A DNA stretch of 8,354 nucleotides from Candidatus Nomurabacteria bacterium. Its GTDB lineage: Bacteria; Patescibacteriota; Minisyncoccia; Phycocordibacterales; SBAW01. Both the position numbers and the translations under genes were made by a program. The notes below the pieces were generated by a model. It did not search any database and was not told the DNA's origin. It saw only the letters and a list, made by a program, of their open reading frames with translations. Location of the stretch: the NCBI GenBank assembly GCA_943349675.1, contig CALQZN010000028.1:1-8354 (forward strand). The letters run 5' to 3'. Position 1 is the stretch's first letter. Each line of letters begins with the position of its first letter. Below, in pieces: positions 1 through 7,493 of the stretch.

Positions 1-36
1 GCCTAACCTATAAACTTAGCCTAACTTATCAACACA
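1..36. repeat. Two tandem copies of an 18-bp unit at the window edge
   Basis: Bases 1-18 and 19-36 both begin GCCTAAC and align without gaps at 14 of 18 positions. The differences are at unit positions 8, 12, 16 and 17. The pair lies just downstream of the mnmA stop codon. It could be the end of a longer tandem array outside the window or a chance duplication in AT-rich spacer. No hairpin or T-tract that would act as an mnmA terminator is visible in bases 1-44. Confidence 0.4.
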
Positions 37-44
37 AAGGAGTT

Positions 45-1109
45 TTATTGTAGTTTGGCGCCCTCCACAATACCGCCACCTAAACAGCGTGTCCCTTTAT
101 AGAGCACGAGTGACTGCCCGTGTGGTACATGGCGAGGTGCTTGTAGCACCACCTGTGCAGGCTCTACTGTGACCAACGTTGTGGACAGTACTGTTTGGCG
201 ATATCGGAATCGTGCCTCATACGGTCCGGGAGGGATGTCGCCTATCCAGTTACTCTCTCGTAGTGTGATGTGTGTGGCGGTAGAACCTTGTGGATAAGGG
301 CTCGTTGAGACAATGAGTGTATTTTTTTCTATATCTTTACCTACCACAAAATGGGCTGCGGTGTCGGGTGTTTGGGCGTGCAACACAAACCCATGTCGCT
401 GCCCTAAAGTGTATTGCTGGACACCGCTATGACTCCCCACTATAATACCTTGCTCGTTTAAGACCTTACCTGGGGTGAGTTTTATTTCGCGAGCCAGTAA
501 ATCACCTACAGAAGTGTCCCCTAAAAAACAAAGTCCCTGGCTGTCTTTGCGTACAGCGTTGGGGAGTTTAAATTTTTTTGCAAGGGCGCGTACGTGTGGT
601 TTCCGCAGACCACCAACAGGAAAAAGCACATGCGGCAAGACTTCTTGAGGTACCATCCATAAAAAATAACTTTGATCTTTTTGATCATCAACACTAGTGT
701 GCAGCTCGCCGTTTTTAATCTGCGCATAATGACCAGTGGCAATATAGTCGGCACCATGGGCACGGGCAAAGTCATAGAACTTTCCAAATTTTATTTCTCG
801 GTTACACAGCGTATCGGGGTTTGGGGTATTGCCTTTAGCATATTCGCCCAAAGTTGTGGCAAGCACAGTTTCGGCATATTCCTTTGATAGATCTACTTCT
901 AAAAAAGGGATAGATAGATGCGCTGCGACACGCATAGCCTCCACCTTGTCGACCCCCGCCGAGCAGGGATAGCCAGACAAACTAATACGAATAAACACGC
1001 CAGTTACGTCGTATCCACGTGCTTTAAGTAGTGCGGCAGACACGGCAGAGTCTACCCCTCCCGAGAGGCCAACAAACACCTTTCCTTTATTTTTTCTCTG
1101 CCAAAACAT
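45..1109 (-). CDS. mnmA: tRNA-specific 2-thiouridylase MnmA
   Basis: MnmA adenylates C2 of U34 in the tRNAs for Lys, Glu and Gln and replaces its oxygen with sulfur from a cysteine persulfide relay, giving the s2U34 that supports accurate decoding. Numbering from the GTG at 1112, the N-terminal PP-loop ATPase motif SGGVDS is at residues 17-22. The first catalytic cysteine is C103 in NPDTLCNREIKFG, followed by ATGHYA at 125-130. The second catalytic cysteine is C195 in DSQGLCF. The C-terminal beta-barrel tRNA-binding region covers roughly 215-355. About 355 residues is normal for the family. GTG (1112) and ATG (1109) are adjacent possible starts; ATG is preferred by default. Neither has a Shine-Dalgarno sequence. 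It is the last gene of a minus-strand unit, about 30 bases after mltG, so it is probably co-transcribed. All catalytic motifs are intact. Confidence 0.96.
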   Translation of the reverse strand: MFWQRKNKGKVFVGLSGGVDSAVSAALLKARGYDVTGVFIRISLSGYPCSAGVDKVEAMRVAAHLSIPFLEVDLSKEYAETVLATTLGEYAKGNTPNPDTLCNREIKFGKFYDFARAHGADYIATGHYAQIKNGELHTSVDDQKDQSYFLWMVPQEVLPHVLFPVGGLRKPHVRALAKKFKLPNAVRKDSQGLCFLGDTSVGDLLAREIKLTPGKVLNEQGIIVGSHSGVQQYTLGQRHGFVLHAQTPDTAAHFVVGKDIEKNTLIVSTSPYPQGSTATHITLRESNWIGDIPPGPYEARFRYRQTVLSTTLVTVEPAQVVLQAPRHVPHGQSLVLYKGTRCLGGGIVEGAKLQ

Positions 1110-1130
1110 CACTCGAGAGTAGCATTTTTT

Positions 1131-1148
1131 ACCCTAGCGCGTTAGGGT
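1131..1148. other. Short hairpin between mltG and mnmA
   Basis: The 18-base sequence ACCCTAGCGCGTTAGGGT has perfect 6-bp arms (ACCCTA/TAGGGT) around a 6-base centre, with a possible further G-U pair. It includes the mltG stop codon. On the coding (minus) strand it is followed by A6, not T6, so it does not look like an intrinsic terminator of the operon. It may act as an RNA processing or stability element, or may be fortuitous. Confidence 0.35.
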
Positions 1149-2146
1149 AGATATTTTTTCTGATTTGCCAAGTGTTGCGCGTAGGTGACACTAAAGTGGA
1201 ACTTGCTTTGCATGTCGGTTAGGTAAAAAATGTAGTTAGATTTAACCGGCGTCATGGCAGCCACCATAGAATCGAGTCCAGGGTTTGCTATGGGGCCCAC
1301 AGGGAGTCCTTTGTATTTATAGGTGTTGTAAGGTGAGTCTACTTTAAGATCCGCGCGAGTTAAGTCGAAGGTATTTTTGCCAATAATGTACGGAAAAACC
1401 GCATCCACTTGGAGCGGCATGCCTATTGATATTCTTTTCCACAATATACCGGCCACCATACGCCTGTCTTCTGTTTTTGCCGCTTCTTTTTCAAGTAGTG
1501 ATGCCATAATGACGACTTCTCGTAGAGTTTTACCTGACTTTTTTAAAGCCTCCTGCACTTTAGGGTCGTTGGTTTGACGTCTAAAATTTTCTTCTAGAAT
1601 CCCAATTACTTTTTCTGGTTCTGTGCCTGGCAAAAAGAAGTAGGTATCCGGAAATAGATATCCTTCTTTCGCTTTTGCTTGTTCATAAAATGCTTCTCCA
1701 TCGAAGTCGGGGATTTTTTTGGCAAGCAACGTTGCCATTTGTCGAGCACTAAACCCTTCAGGGATAGTTATTTTAAGCGGTATCAGTTCAAAGTGCCCGC
1801 GCATGAGGCGTCTTGCTACATCGAGTACTGTTATAGGTTCAGAAAAAAAGTATTCGCCGCTCATTATGTCTTCTTTCACTCCATAGACTCTGGCTACTAC
1901 ACTAAACACTTTTGCTGAGCGTATAATCTCACGCTCCTCTAGCATCAGCGCCACTTGCTCGAAGCTTTGTCCTTTTGCAACCTTAACGTATGTGGCGCTG
2001 GGGAAATGCAGTGGTGCAGAAACGGTAACAAAATATATAAGAAACAGCAGTATGCCGAGCAAAAATCCGACTGGCAACACACGGTCATACATGCGCCATT
2101 GCTGGCACCACGCATTACAGACACCTGGTACATGTTTTAGTTCCAT
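1142..2146 (-). CDS. mltG: Endolytic peptidoglycan transglycosylase MltG (YceG-like)
   Basis: MltG is an inner-membrane lytic transglycosylase that cuts nascent glycan strands and is thought to release or terminate growing peptidoglycan chains. The 334-residue protein has a short cytoplasmic N-terminus, one membrane helix at about 24-44, a LysM-like stretch at about 52-118, and the catalytic YceG domain from about 125 to the end. The family signatures include ASLLEKEA with the presumed catalytic glutamate E219 (matching E. coli E218), the LQVDAVFPY block at 245-253, and KGLPVGPIANPG at 279-290. Length is typical. The ATG at 2146 starts one base after the upstream gene's TGA, which argues for translational coupling; an internal ATG (M19, 2092) would still leave the membrane helix intact. 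It sits between a membrane protein of unknown role and mnmA in one transcription unit. Confidence 0.94.
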   Translation of the reverse strand: MELKHVPGVCNAWCQQWRMYDRVLPVGFLLGILLFLIYFVTVSAPLHFPSATYVKVAKGQSFEQVALMLEEREIIRSAKVFSVVARVYGVKEDIMSGEYFFSEPITVLDVARRLMRGHFELIPLKITIPEGFSARQMATLLAKKIPDFDGEAFYEQAKAKEGYLFPDTYFFLPGTEPEKVIGILEENFRRQTNDPKVQEALKKSGKTLREVVIMASLLEKEAAKTEDRRMVAGILWKRISIGMPLQVDAVFPYIIGKNTFDLTRADLKVDSPYNTYKYKGLPVGPIANPGLDSMVAAMTPVKSNYIFYLTDMQSKFHFSVTYAQHLANQKKYLP

Positions 2147-2147
2147 A

Positions 2148-3530
2148 TCAAGAAGGCAGTGTTGGCAAGTTTGGCGGAGCTTCGGCGCGGCGTGCTGCCA
2201 CGCGGTTAAGTCCCGGCGTTTTGACCGTAGACCCTGGGAAGTGCCACAGTGTTGCCACCTCTTCAGTGGTCAAGAACGAAGGCTCTTGATCATACGGGAC
2301 GTAAAAGTACGCTCGATGTTTGTAAAAAAAGAACAGCTGCTCTTTTATCTTTTTTTTACGAAAATCGTTAATGTCTTGCCATGGGAAGTCAAAAAATGCC
2401 AACCCACGAGTTACATGGATTCGATTATGCTGATACCCCTCCCCGTTAAATACAGAAAAAAATTGTATAAGTTGCGGTATGTTAACGCCAGTAAAACGAC
2501 CTTTCTTTGCCATGTATATAACGCGAAAACCGCATTCGAAAACAAGTTTGGACATGCTGCGCTCTATGGCGTCGACACGTCGCTTTTCGCCATCTGTTAA
2601 GAGCGAACTAACCTTACCTTCAACCACTTCTAACGATTTAAGTACATCCTGTGCGCGTTTTGCGGCTCCAGCCATGATGTTTTGAATTTCTTTTTTCCCT
2701 CTGTCTTTATACACATCTCCGCCAAGGTAGAAGCCGTACCACTCGTCTCGTCTACGAGTACGCATAATAATCTGAAACCAGTAGTGCTCGTCTTTACCAA
2801 CCTGTCCAAGTAACTCTACAATACTAGATATTGGGTCTATTTTATTTTCTTCTTTAGGGTCTTTGTCCATGCCGAAATCGACATAGGTTTTGATGGGTAG
2901 TGCATTTGGGGAGGCGGTCGGCCCTCCTGGTTTTTGATATTCTGCACCAAAAATATCGTAGTCTTTAAGGTTGAATTTGATTTTAGATACATAGTCGTCT
3001 ACCTCGAGTATTTTTGCATCGGGGAACAAGCCATAGAGCCTGGCCTCAACCACACTTTTCCAGTCTTTGCGCATGTGGATATAAAATCCAACCCTACCTT
3101 CGTTGCTCGCAATTTCGAGTGTCCATACCGCACGAAAAGTCCCCTTCCAAATACGAGCAATAAAGGTGGTCTCGCCTCCGGCGTTATGCAGTGCTGTTAA
3201 AAAAGTCTCCATAGCAAGCGGTGACTTTTCTACTTCTTGCGGCAGTTGCACCTCGAGCACTATGTAGTTCCAGTTAAACCAAAACATGTACCGGATGTAG
3301 TGCATCCAGGTTACCCAAAAAATAATAGCCAAAAATGGCGGGAGCCAAAAAGGCATCAAGGTCAATAGTGCGACAAAAAAACTCCACACTGCCGCAGGGT
3401 CAGCAATTGCAGCCACAATAAACAACAAAATAAATCCTATTGTTGAAACAACAATGGCTTCAATATTCCAACCATCAATACCTAGCTTTTGATGATTAAG
3501 TATTTTCTCTGCTGTATGGTGTAGGGGCAT
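2148..3530 (-). CDS. Large membrane protein, possible type IV secretion-like component lacking an ATPase
   Basis: I do not recognise this protein with certainty. Starting at the ATG at 3530 it has 460 residues. It has two, possibly three, hydrophobic helices (about 23-43 and 48-76), then a long soluble alpha/beta region. The segment after the helices contains LPQEVEKSPLAMETF, which resembles N-terminal domains preceding VirD4/VirB4-like or HerA-like ATPases in patescibacteria. The C-terminus (about 419-460) has LTTEEVATLWHFPG, a TP and a proline-rich RRAEAPPNLP tail, which in my recollection is the linker just before such ATPase domains. No Walker A or B motif is present, so the protein stops where the ATPase would begin. 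An in-frame TTG at 3548 would add six residues, but the likely -10 element lies inside that extension, so the ATG is chosen. No Shine-Dalgarno sequence. It is the first gene of the unit with mltG and mnmA. Topology is solid; the secretion link is inference. Confidence 0.7.
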   Translation of the reverse strand: MPLHHTAEKILNHQKLGIDGWNIEAIVVSTIGFILLFIVAAIADPAAVWSFFVALLTLMPFWLPPFLAIIFWVTWMHYIRYMFWFNWNYIVLEVQLPQEVEKSPLAMETFLTALHNAGGETTFIARIWKGTFRAVWTLEIASNEGRVGFYIHMRKDWKSVVEARLYGLFPDAKILEVDDYVSKIKFNLKDYDIFGAEYQKPGGPTASPNALPIKTYVDFGMDKDPKEENKIDPISSIVELLGQVGKDEHYWFQIIMRTRRRDEWYGFYLGGDVYKDRGKKEIQNIMAGAAKRAQDVLKSLEVVEGKVSSLLTDGEKRRVDAIERSMSKLVFECGFRVIYMAKKGRFTGVNIPQLIQFFSVFNGEGYQHNRIHVTRGLAFFDFPWQDINDFRKKKIKEQLFFFYKHRAYFYVPYDQEPSFLTTEEVATLWHFPGSTVKTPGLNRVAARRAEAPPNLPTLPS

Positions 3531-3536
3531 ACGTGC

Positions 3537-3549
3537 TATAGTATACAAT
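3537..3549. promoter_or_regulatory. Overlapping divergent -10-like elements
   Basis: Only 36 bases separate the ATG at 3530 (minus) from the ATG at 3567 (plus). The segment TATAGTATACAAT reads TATAGT or TACAAT on the plus strand and TATACT (3540-3545) on the minus strand, so -10-like hexamers overlap. For the minus direction a partial -35, CATACA (3564-3569), lies 18 bases away; plus-strand -35 matches are poor. Predicted transcripts would be leaderless or nearly so in the minus direction and have about an 11-base leader in the plus direction. Both genes would compete for polymerase at one site. Confidence 0.5.
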
Positions 3550-3566
3550 GAGTTTGTCTACGTTGT

Positions 3567-3917
3567 ATGGAAGATATTTTGAACAACTTTCTTGCTGACC
3601 CGCTTTTGTATATCGGGATGGCTTTAAGTGCCTACGCAGTTATCGGTTTTTTAACCTTCCTCAGAGGGTTTATTGCTGGGTCTGGCCATATCATCTGCAA
3701 TAGTGGCCATAGCGAACACCAAGAAGAAGCTCGTATGCGCAGCATTTGGGGACTGCTTATAGTTTTTGCAGTCTTTTTAGTGTGGGAAACCATGCGTTTT
3801 GTTGCAAGTTGGTTTGGCTATGCCACAATGAATACTAGTTTTGGCATCACTGTGAGTGTTATTTTACTGCTGTGGGTAGGTCACACACTCCTGTTAGGAA
3901 AAAAAGGCGGTCACTAG
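3567..3917 (+). CDS. Small three-helix membrane protein of unknown function
   Basis: The 116-residue protein has three hydrophobic segments at about 12-36, 58-82 and 92-110, so it is almost certainly integral to the membrane. The loop between helices 1 and 2 is polar and histidine-rich (H41, C44, H48, H51, followed by acidic and arginine residues). This loop could bind metal, but no known motif is clear. I recognise no family. It is transcribed divergently from the larger membrane protein at 2148-3530 across a 36-base gap, which suggests shared control and possibly a shared complex. The ATG has no Shine-Dalgarno sequence. The last codons (KKGGH and the stop) lie inside the terminator hairpin. 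Reality as a gene is supported by the coherent membrane topology and by the terminator fitting its end exactly. Confidence 0.8.
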   Translation: MEDILNNFLADPLLYIGMALSAYAVIGFLTFLRGFIAGSGHIICNSGHSEHQEEARMRSIWGLLIVFAVFLVWETMRFVASWFGYATMNTSFGITVSVILLLWVGHTLLLGKKGGH

Positions 3918-3938
3918 TTTTTAGTGACCGCCTTTTTT
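3899..3938. terminator. Bidirectional intrinsic terminator between convergent genes
   Basis: A perfect 11-bp stem (GGCGGTCACTA at 3906-3916 with TAGTGACCGCC at 3922-3932) has a 5-base loop and is flanked by A7 (3899-3905) and T6 (3933-3938). The flanks can extend the stem to about 17 bp. It is a good terminator in both directions: for the plus-strand membrane gene, whose stop codon begins in the stem and ends in the loop, and for the minus-strand regulator ending at 3950. Confidence 0.93.
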
Positions 3939-3949
3939 ATGTAATTTTT

Positions 3950-5005
3950 TTATTTGACTACCGAGAAGGTGCCGTCTTTACTGCGTTTGAAGTATTTTTG
4001 ATTTTGTAGGTTGACCACAATAGTGCCGGGTTTTACGTGGCGTTCTTTAAGCACCTTCTCAATAATTCCCTCTTTGGTAAGTGGGCCTTCTTTACGCAAT
4101 ACTTCGCGTACAACATCACGCACTACCCCCGAGGTGTATCCCCACTCTTTAAGTGCGTACATGCCGCGGCCAACAAGGACAAAACGGTCATCTTTAATGA
4201 GTTCGTTATGGGTAGTTGCAACGTGTGCAGCGCGGTTGAACATTTTTTCTATAAGTTTGGCCACTTCGCGGAAATGGAGTGGGCTTCCGTGCTTTTTAAC
4301 TGCCAAGTACGCATAGTCGCGTACACCTTTTGTTTTAACATTTGGTGATGCCGAGTGGCCCCACTCGCCTAGTGGGTTTTTGCCAATGTTTTTAGAGATA
4401 GACAACCAGCGTTTAAGCACCTCACTGTTGCGATACTTGTCGTTGATTGTTTGGAGTTCTTTCAAAAAACGATCAATCATTTCGCCTTCAGGTATCAAGT
4501 CTTCGTCTGAGATACCTTTGTAGAGGCTTTTGAGTGCACCTTCTATTTTGTCTGCAAGCTCTTGGTCGACGTACCAGCAACGCTCTGCTTCATCGTCTTC
4601 TTTGCGGTATTTAAACGGGTCGCCCAACACAAGCAAGAAGTAGATGTGGTTTTGCATCGACTTGTCTTTAGTGATGAAGTTGAGCAAGTCATCTTCACAC
4701 ACAATGCCGCCGAGCGAGTCTATGATACGTTCAAGCTCTTGGAACGCAGCGTCAGCTTCTTTAAAATCAGGAGACTTTTTGAGGCTCATGAGTGCGTGGT
4801 TCTCTATTTGGCGGACACGCTCTCTTGTAATCTGGTAGCGTTTGCCAATAGACTCCAAAGTAACTCGCTCGGGGTTTTGGCCCAATCCAAAGCGCGCCTC
4901 AAGCACGGTGCGTGAGCGCTCAGGGATCACCGCAAGAAGCTTTTTTACTATCGATTTTGGTTTAAATCCTGTTTTGTCCCCTGTTTTTTCTATTGTTTGA
5001 GCCAT
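3950..5005 (-). CDS. Sigma-70 region 4 protein fused to HARE-type winged-helix domains
   Basis: The 351-residue protein begins with a sigma-70 region 4 (about 20-78). It contains IPERSRTVLEARFGL, and the recognition helix-turn-helix TLESIGKRYQITRERVRQIE is at 49-68, the part of a sigma factor that contacts the -35 element. No region 2 (-10 recognition, core binding) or region 3 is present. The middle (about 85-220) is helical and acidic without a family I recognise. The C-terminus has a HARE-HTH-like winged helix at about 225-288 (HFREVAKLIEKMF, then VLVGRGMYALKEWG) and a second winged-helix-like repeat at about 293-350, as in RNA polymerase delta subunits. It is therefore probably an RNA-polymerase-associated regulator and not a complete sigma factor. 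It follows leuS by 47 bases but has its own strong promoter, and ends at a bidirectional terminator. No Shine-Dalgarno sequence. Domain calls are from motif reading; the regulatory role is inference. Confidence 0.87.
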   Translation of the reverse strand: MAQTIEKTGDKTGFKPKSIVKKLLAVIPERSRTVLEARFGLGQNPERVTLESIGKRYQITRERVRQIENHALMSLKKSPDFKEADAAFQELERIIDSLGGIVCEDDLLNFITKDKSMQNHIYFLLVLGDPFKYRKEDDEAERCWYVDQELADKIEGALKSLYKGISDEDLIPEGEMIDRFLKELQTINDKYRNSEVLKRWLSISKNIGKNPLGEWGHSASPNVKTKGVRDYAYLAVKKHGSPLHFREVAKLIEKMFNRAAHVATTHNELIKDDRFVLVGRGMYALKEWGYTSGVVRDVVREVLRKEGPLTKEGIIEKVLKERHVKPGTIVVNLQNQKYFKRSKDGTFSVVK

Positions 5006-5022
5006 ATATTTAGTATGTTGTT

Positions 5023-5051
5023 AGTATATCACACTGTACTCTTGCGGTCAA
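5023..5051 (-). promoter_or_regulatory. Strong sigma-70-type promoter for the region 4/HARE gene
   Basis: On the minus strand, TTGACC (5046-5051) and TATACT (5023-5028) are separated by exactly 17 bases. A TG dinucleotide one base upstream of the -10 gives an extended -10 element. The predicted start near 5016 leaves about an 11-base leader before the ATG at 5005, with no ribosome binding site. The -35 begins one base after the leuS stop codon. Confidence 0.85.
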
Positions 5052-5052
5052 A

Positions 5053-7455
5053 CTAGGCATTTTGAGACCCATTTGGCTCTACAGAGAAGCTAATAATTTT
5101 ACCCGGGACATACACTGCCTTCACTTCCCTACCTCCTTCAAGCCACTTTGCCACCCCCGGAACCTCCCTTGCTGCAGCAAGAGCGTCGTTTTGTGGAGTG
5201 TCTGGCGCTAGGTCAAGAACCCCGCGCACTTTACCGTTAACCTGCACAGCTATTGAAACGTGTCCAACCACTATTTTACTTGGATCAAAGACAGGCCAGT
5301 TCTCTCGCGGTGACCCAGTGCCTACGTGCTCCCACAATTCCTCTGCTATGTGCGGCGCCAGTGGCGCAAGTAATTGCACCAAAGTTGCATATGTAGATTT
5401 GGGCACTTGCGCAAGTTCCGACAAGTGGTTAGACAAAATCATGAGCGCCGATATTGCTGTGTTCATCTTGAGCGCCTCCAAATCCTCGGTAACTTTTTGT
5501 ATCGTTTGCTGCAGTAGAGACTCAGTTTGTGGCTCTGTTTTTACGTCTGAAACTTTTGTCTGCAAAAACCACACCCGCTCCAAAAATCGGCGCACGCCGA
5601 CAATATTGTTAGTGCTCCAAGGCTTGTTTGCCTCAAGCGGACCCATAAACATCTCATATAGCCGCAGCGTATCTGCACCAAACATGGCCACTACCTCGTC
5701 GGGGTTTATAACGTTGCCTTTTGATTTTGACATTTTTGAACCATCTTCCGCCAAAATAGTGCCTTGGTGCCGCAGCTTTTTAAATGGCTCGCTAAACGGT
5801 ACCAGCCCGTGACGCTCCAGCGCTTTGGTGATAAAACGCGCGTACATCAAATGCAGTACCGTGTGCTCGGCGCCACCCATATACAAATCGACTGGTTGCC
5901 ACTTGGCGATAGACTCCTGGCTTGCAAACGCTTTTGTATTGCGTGGGTCGCCAAAGCGGAAGTAGTACCAAGACGAGCATACAAACGTGTCCATAGTATC
6001 TATCTCAGGTTTCCAACCTTTGCCAAAAATGCGTTCAGTGCGCTCCAGTAGCTCTTTTGACTGCCCAAGCGGCGAGGTGCCGGTGGGGCGAAACTCCACA
6101 TCTGTGGGCAACAGCCACGGCAGGTGTTCTTCTGGTACAGGATGCGCGGCGCCTTGTGGGTCGTATACAACAGGGATAGGCGCACCCCAGTAGCGCTGGC
6201 GGCTCACCAGCCAGTCGCGCAGTTTGTAGGTTTTAGTCAATTTACCACCCACGAACTCGGTGATTTGTTTCTTTGCCTCATCACTGTGGAGGCCGTCAAA
6301 TTGGGCGGAGTTTTGCAATGTACCGAGTCCTGTGTATAAATCTGTATCCGAAGCAATAACCGCCTTTGTTGATATATTAAACTTTTGTGCAAACGCAAAG
6401 TCGCGCTCATCATGCGCAGGCACTGCCATAATAGCCCCCGTGCCATAGCCACCTAGCACGTAGTCTGCAATAAATACAGGTATTTCTTCTTTATTTGCAG
6501 GGTTAATGGCTTTAATACCCTTCAGCTCTACACCTGTCTTCTCCTTCCCCTCAGTTTGGCGGTCAAGGTCGGTTTTGTTGGCAGCTGCAGCAACGTATGC
6601 GGCAACCTCATCCCAGTTTTGTATCTGGTTTTGGAGCGTTTGCACCAACGCATGCTCGGGAGCAAGCACCATGTACGTTGCGCCAAAGAGTGTGTCGGGC
6701 CGTGTGGTAAATATTTTTATTTTCTCTGACGACCCTACAACAATAAAAACAATCTCTGCACCTTCGCTGCGCCCAATCCAGTTGCGCTGGTTAATTTTGG
6801 TCGACTCGGGCCAGTCCACCTGGTCAAGGTCGTCCACAAGCGCATCAGCAAAGTCGGTGATTTTGAAAAACCACTGCTCTAAGTCCTTTTGCACCACTTT
6901 GGCGCCGCAGCGTACGCACACACCTTTCTCGCCGCTCTCGCTTACCGTTTGTTCGTTGGCAAGCACTGTCTGGTCGTTAGGGCACCAGTTTACTTTTGCC
7001 AAGCGCTTTTCTGCCAAGCCGTTTTTGTACAAAAATAAAAAGAACCATTGCGTCCAGGCATAGTACTCTGGTGTATGTGCGCCTATCTCTCGCTCCCAGT
7101 CATACGAGAGCCCTAGGCTTTGTATCTGTGTGCGAAAGGTCGCAATAGCATCGTCGGTTGTTTTTTGCGGAGGGACGCCGGTTTTAATAGCATAGTTTTC
7201 GGCGGGCAAACCAAACGAGTCCCACCCCATCGGGTGCAGCACGTTGTAGCCTTGTGCACGTTTAAATCGACTGTAGACGTCGGTGGCAGTGTATCCTTCG
7301 ACATGCCCTACATGCAGCCCGGCGCCCGATGGGTACGGAAACATGTCGAGTATGTACATTTTTTCTTTAGGCGAGGCATTGTCGGCACGAAAGGCCTTTT
7401 GCTCGGCCCAATGTTTTTGCCACTTTTTTTCGATTTGTGTATGGTCGTACTTCAT
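5053..7455 (-). CDS. leuS: Leucyl-tRNA synthetase
   Basis: LeuRS is a class Ia synthetase that charges tRNA-Leu and hydrolyses mischarged products. The 800-residue protein has the HIGH-type motif HVGH at 48-51 and the KMSKS loop at 574-578. A zinc-binding insert is marked by WCPND (157-161) and CVRCG (180-184). The CP1 editing domain carries TTRPDT at 250-255 and AHDERD at 347-352, so editing should be active. The catalytic core shows MDTFVCSSWYYFRFG (488-502) and GGAEHTVLHLMYARF (527-541). The anticodon-binding helical domain follows to about 715, then a small C-terminal domain (VQVNGKVRG) resembling the tRNA-contacting tail. It is somewhat shorter than common bacterial LeuRS (about 860), mainly because the insert before DTMDTF is short and lacks a CxxC pair. 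The ATG at 7455 has no Shine-Dalgarno sequence, and I see no convincing promoter directly upstream. Confidence 0.98.
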   Translation of the reverse strand: MKYDHTQIEKKWQKHWAEQKAFRADNASPKEKMYILDMFPYPSGAGLHVGHVEGYTATDVYSRFKRAQGYNVLHPMGWDSFGLPAENYAIKTGVPPQKTTDDAIATFRTQIQSLGLSYDWEREIGAHTPEYYAWTQWFFLFLYKNGLAEKRLAKVNWCPNDQTVLANEQTVSESGEKGVCVRCGAKVVQKDLEQWFFKITDFADALVDDLDQVDWPESTKINQRNWIGRSEGAEIVFIVVGSSEKIKIFTTRPDTLFGATYMVLAPEHALVQTLQNQIQNWDEVAAYVAAAANKTDLDRQTEGKEKTGVELKGIKAINPANKEEIPVFIADYVLGGYGTGAIMAVPAHDERDFAFAQKFNISTKAVIASDTDLYTGLGTLQNSAQFDGLHSDEAKKQITEFVGGKLTKTYKLRDWLVSRQRYWGAPIPVVYDPQGAAHPVPEEHLPWLLPTDVEFRPTGTSPLGQSKELLERTERIFGKGWKPEIDTMDTFVCSSWYYFRFGDPRNTKAFASQESIAKWQPVDLYMGGAEHTVLHLMYARFITKALERHGLVPFSEPFKKLRHQGTILAEDGSKMSKSKGNVINPDEVVAMFGADTLRLYEMFMGPLEANKPWSTNNIVGVRRFLERVWFLQTKVSDVKTEPQTESLLQQTIQKVTEDLEALKMNTAISALMILSNHLSELAQVPKSTYATLVQLLAPLAPHIAEELWEHVGTGSPRENWPVFDPSKIVVGHVSIAVQVNGKVRGVLDLAPDTPQNDALAAAREVPGVAKWLEGGREVKAVYVPGKIISFSVEPNGSQNA

Positions 7456-7493
7456 TGTGTAAGCTTTTTTAGAGTTATGTAGCCTAGTTTTTG

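Noticed and set aside
289..297. A perfect DnaA box (TGTGGATAA) inside mnmA
   Set aside because: A single copy within coding sequence of a conserved gene, with no neighbours; explained by the codons.
1081..1125. A 12-codon ORF from an ATG at 1125 (minus strand) overlapping the mnmA start in another frame
   Set aside because: Too short to support, no clear ribosome binding site, and such overlaps arise easily by chance next to an A-rich stretch.
1992..2600. A 202-codon plus-strand ORF across the junction of mltG and the membrane protein gene
   Set aside because: It lies antisense to two supported genes and its translation has no coherent domain or codon pattern.
3531..3548. TTG start for the large membrane protein
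   Set aside because: The -10-like TATACT would fall inside the coding region, and the ATG at 3530 is a better start codon.
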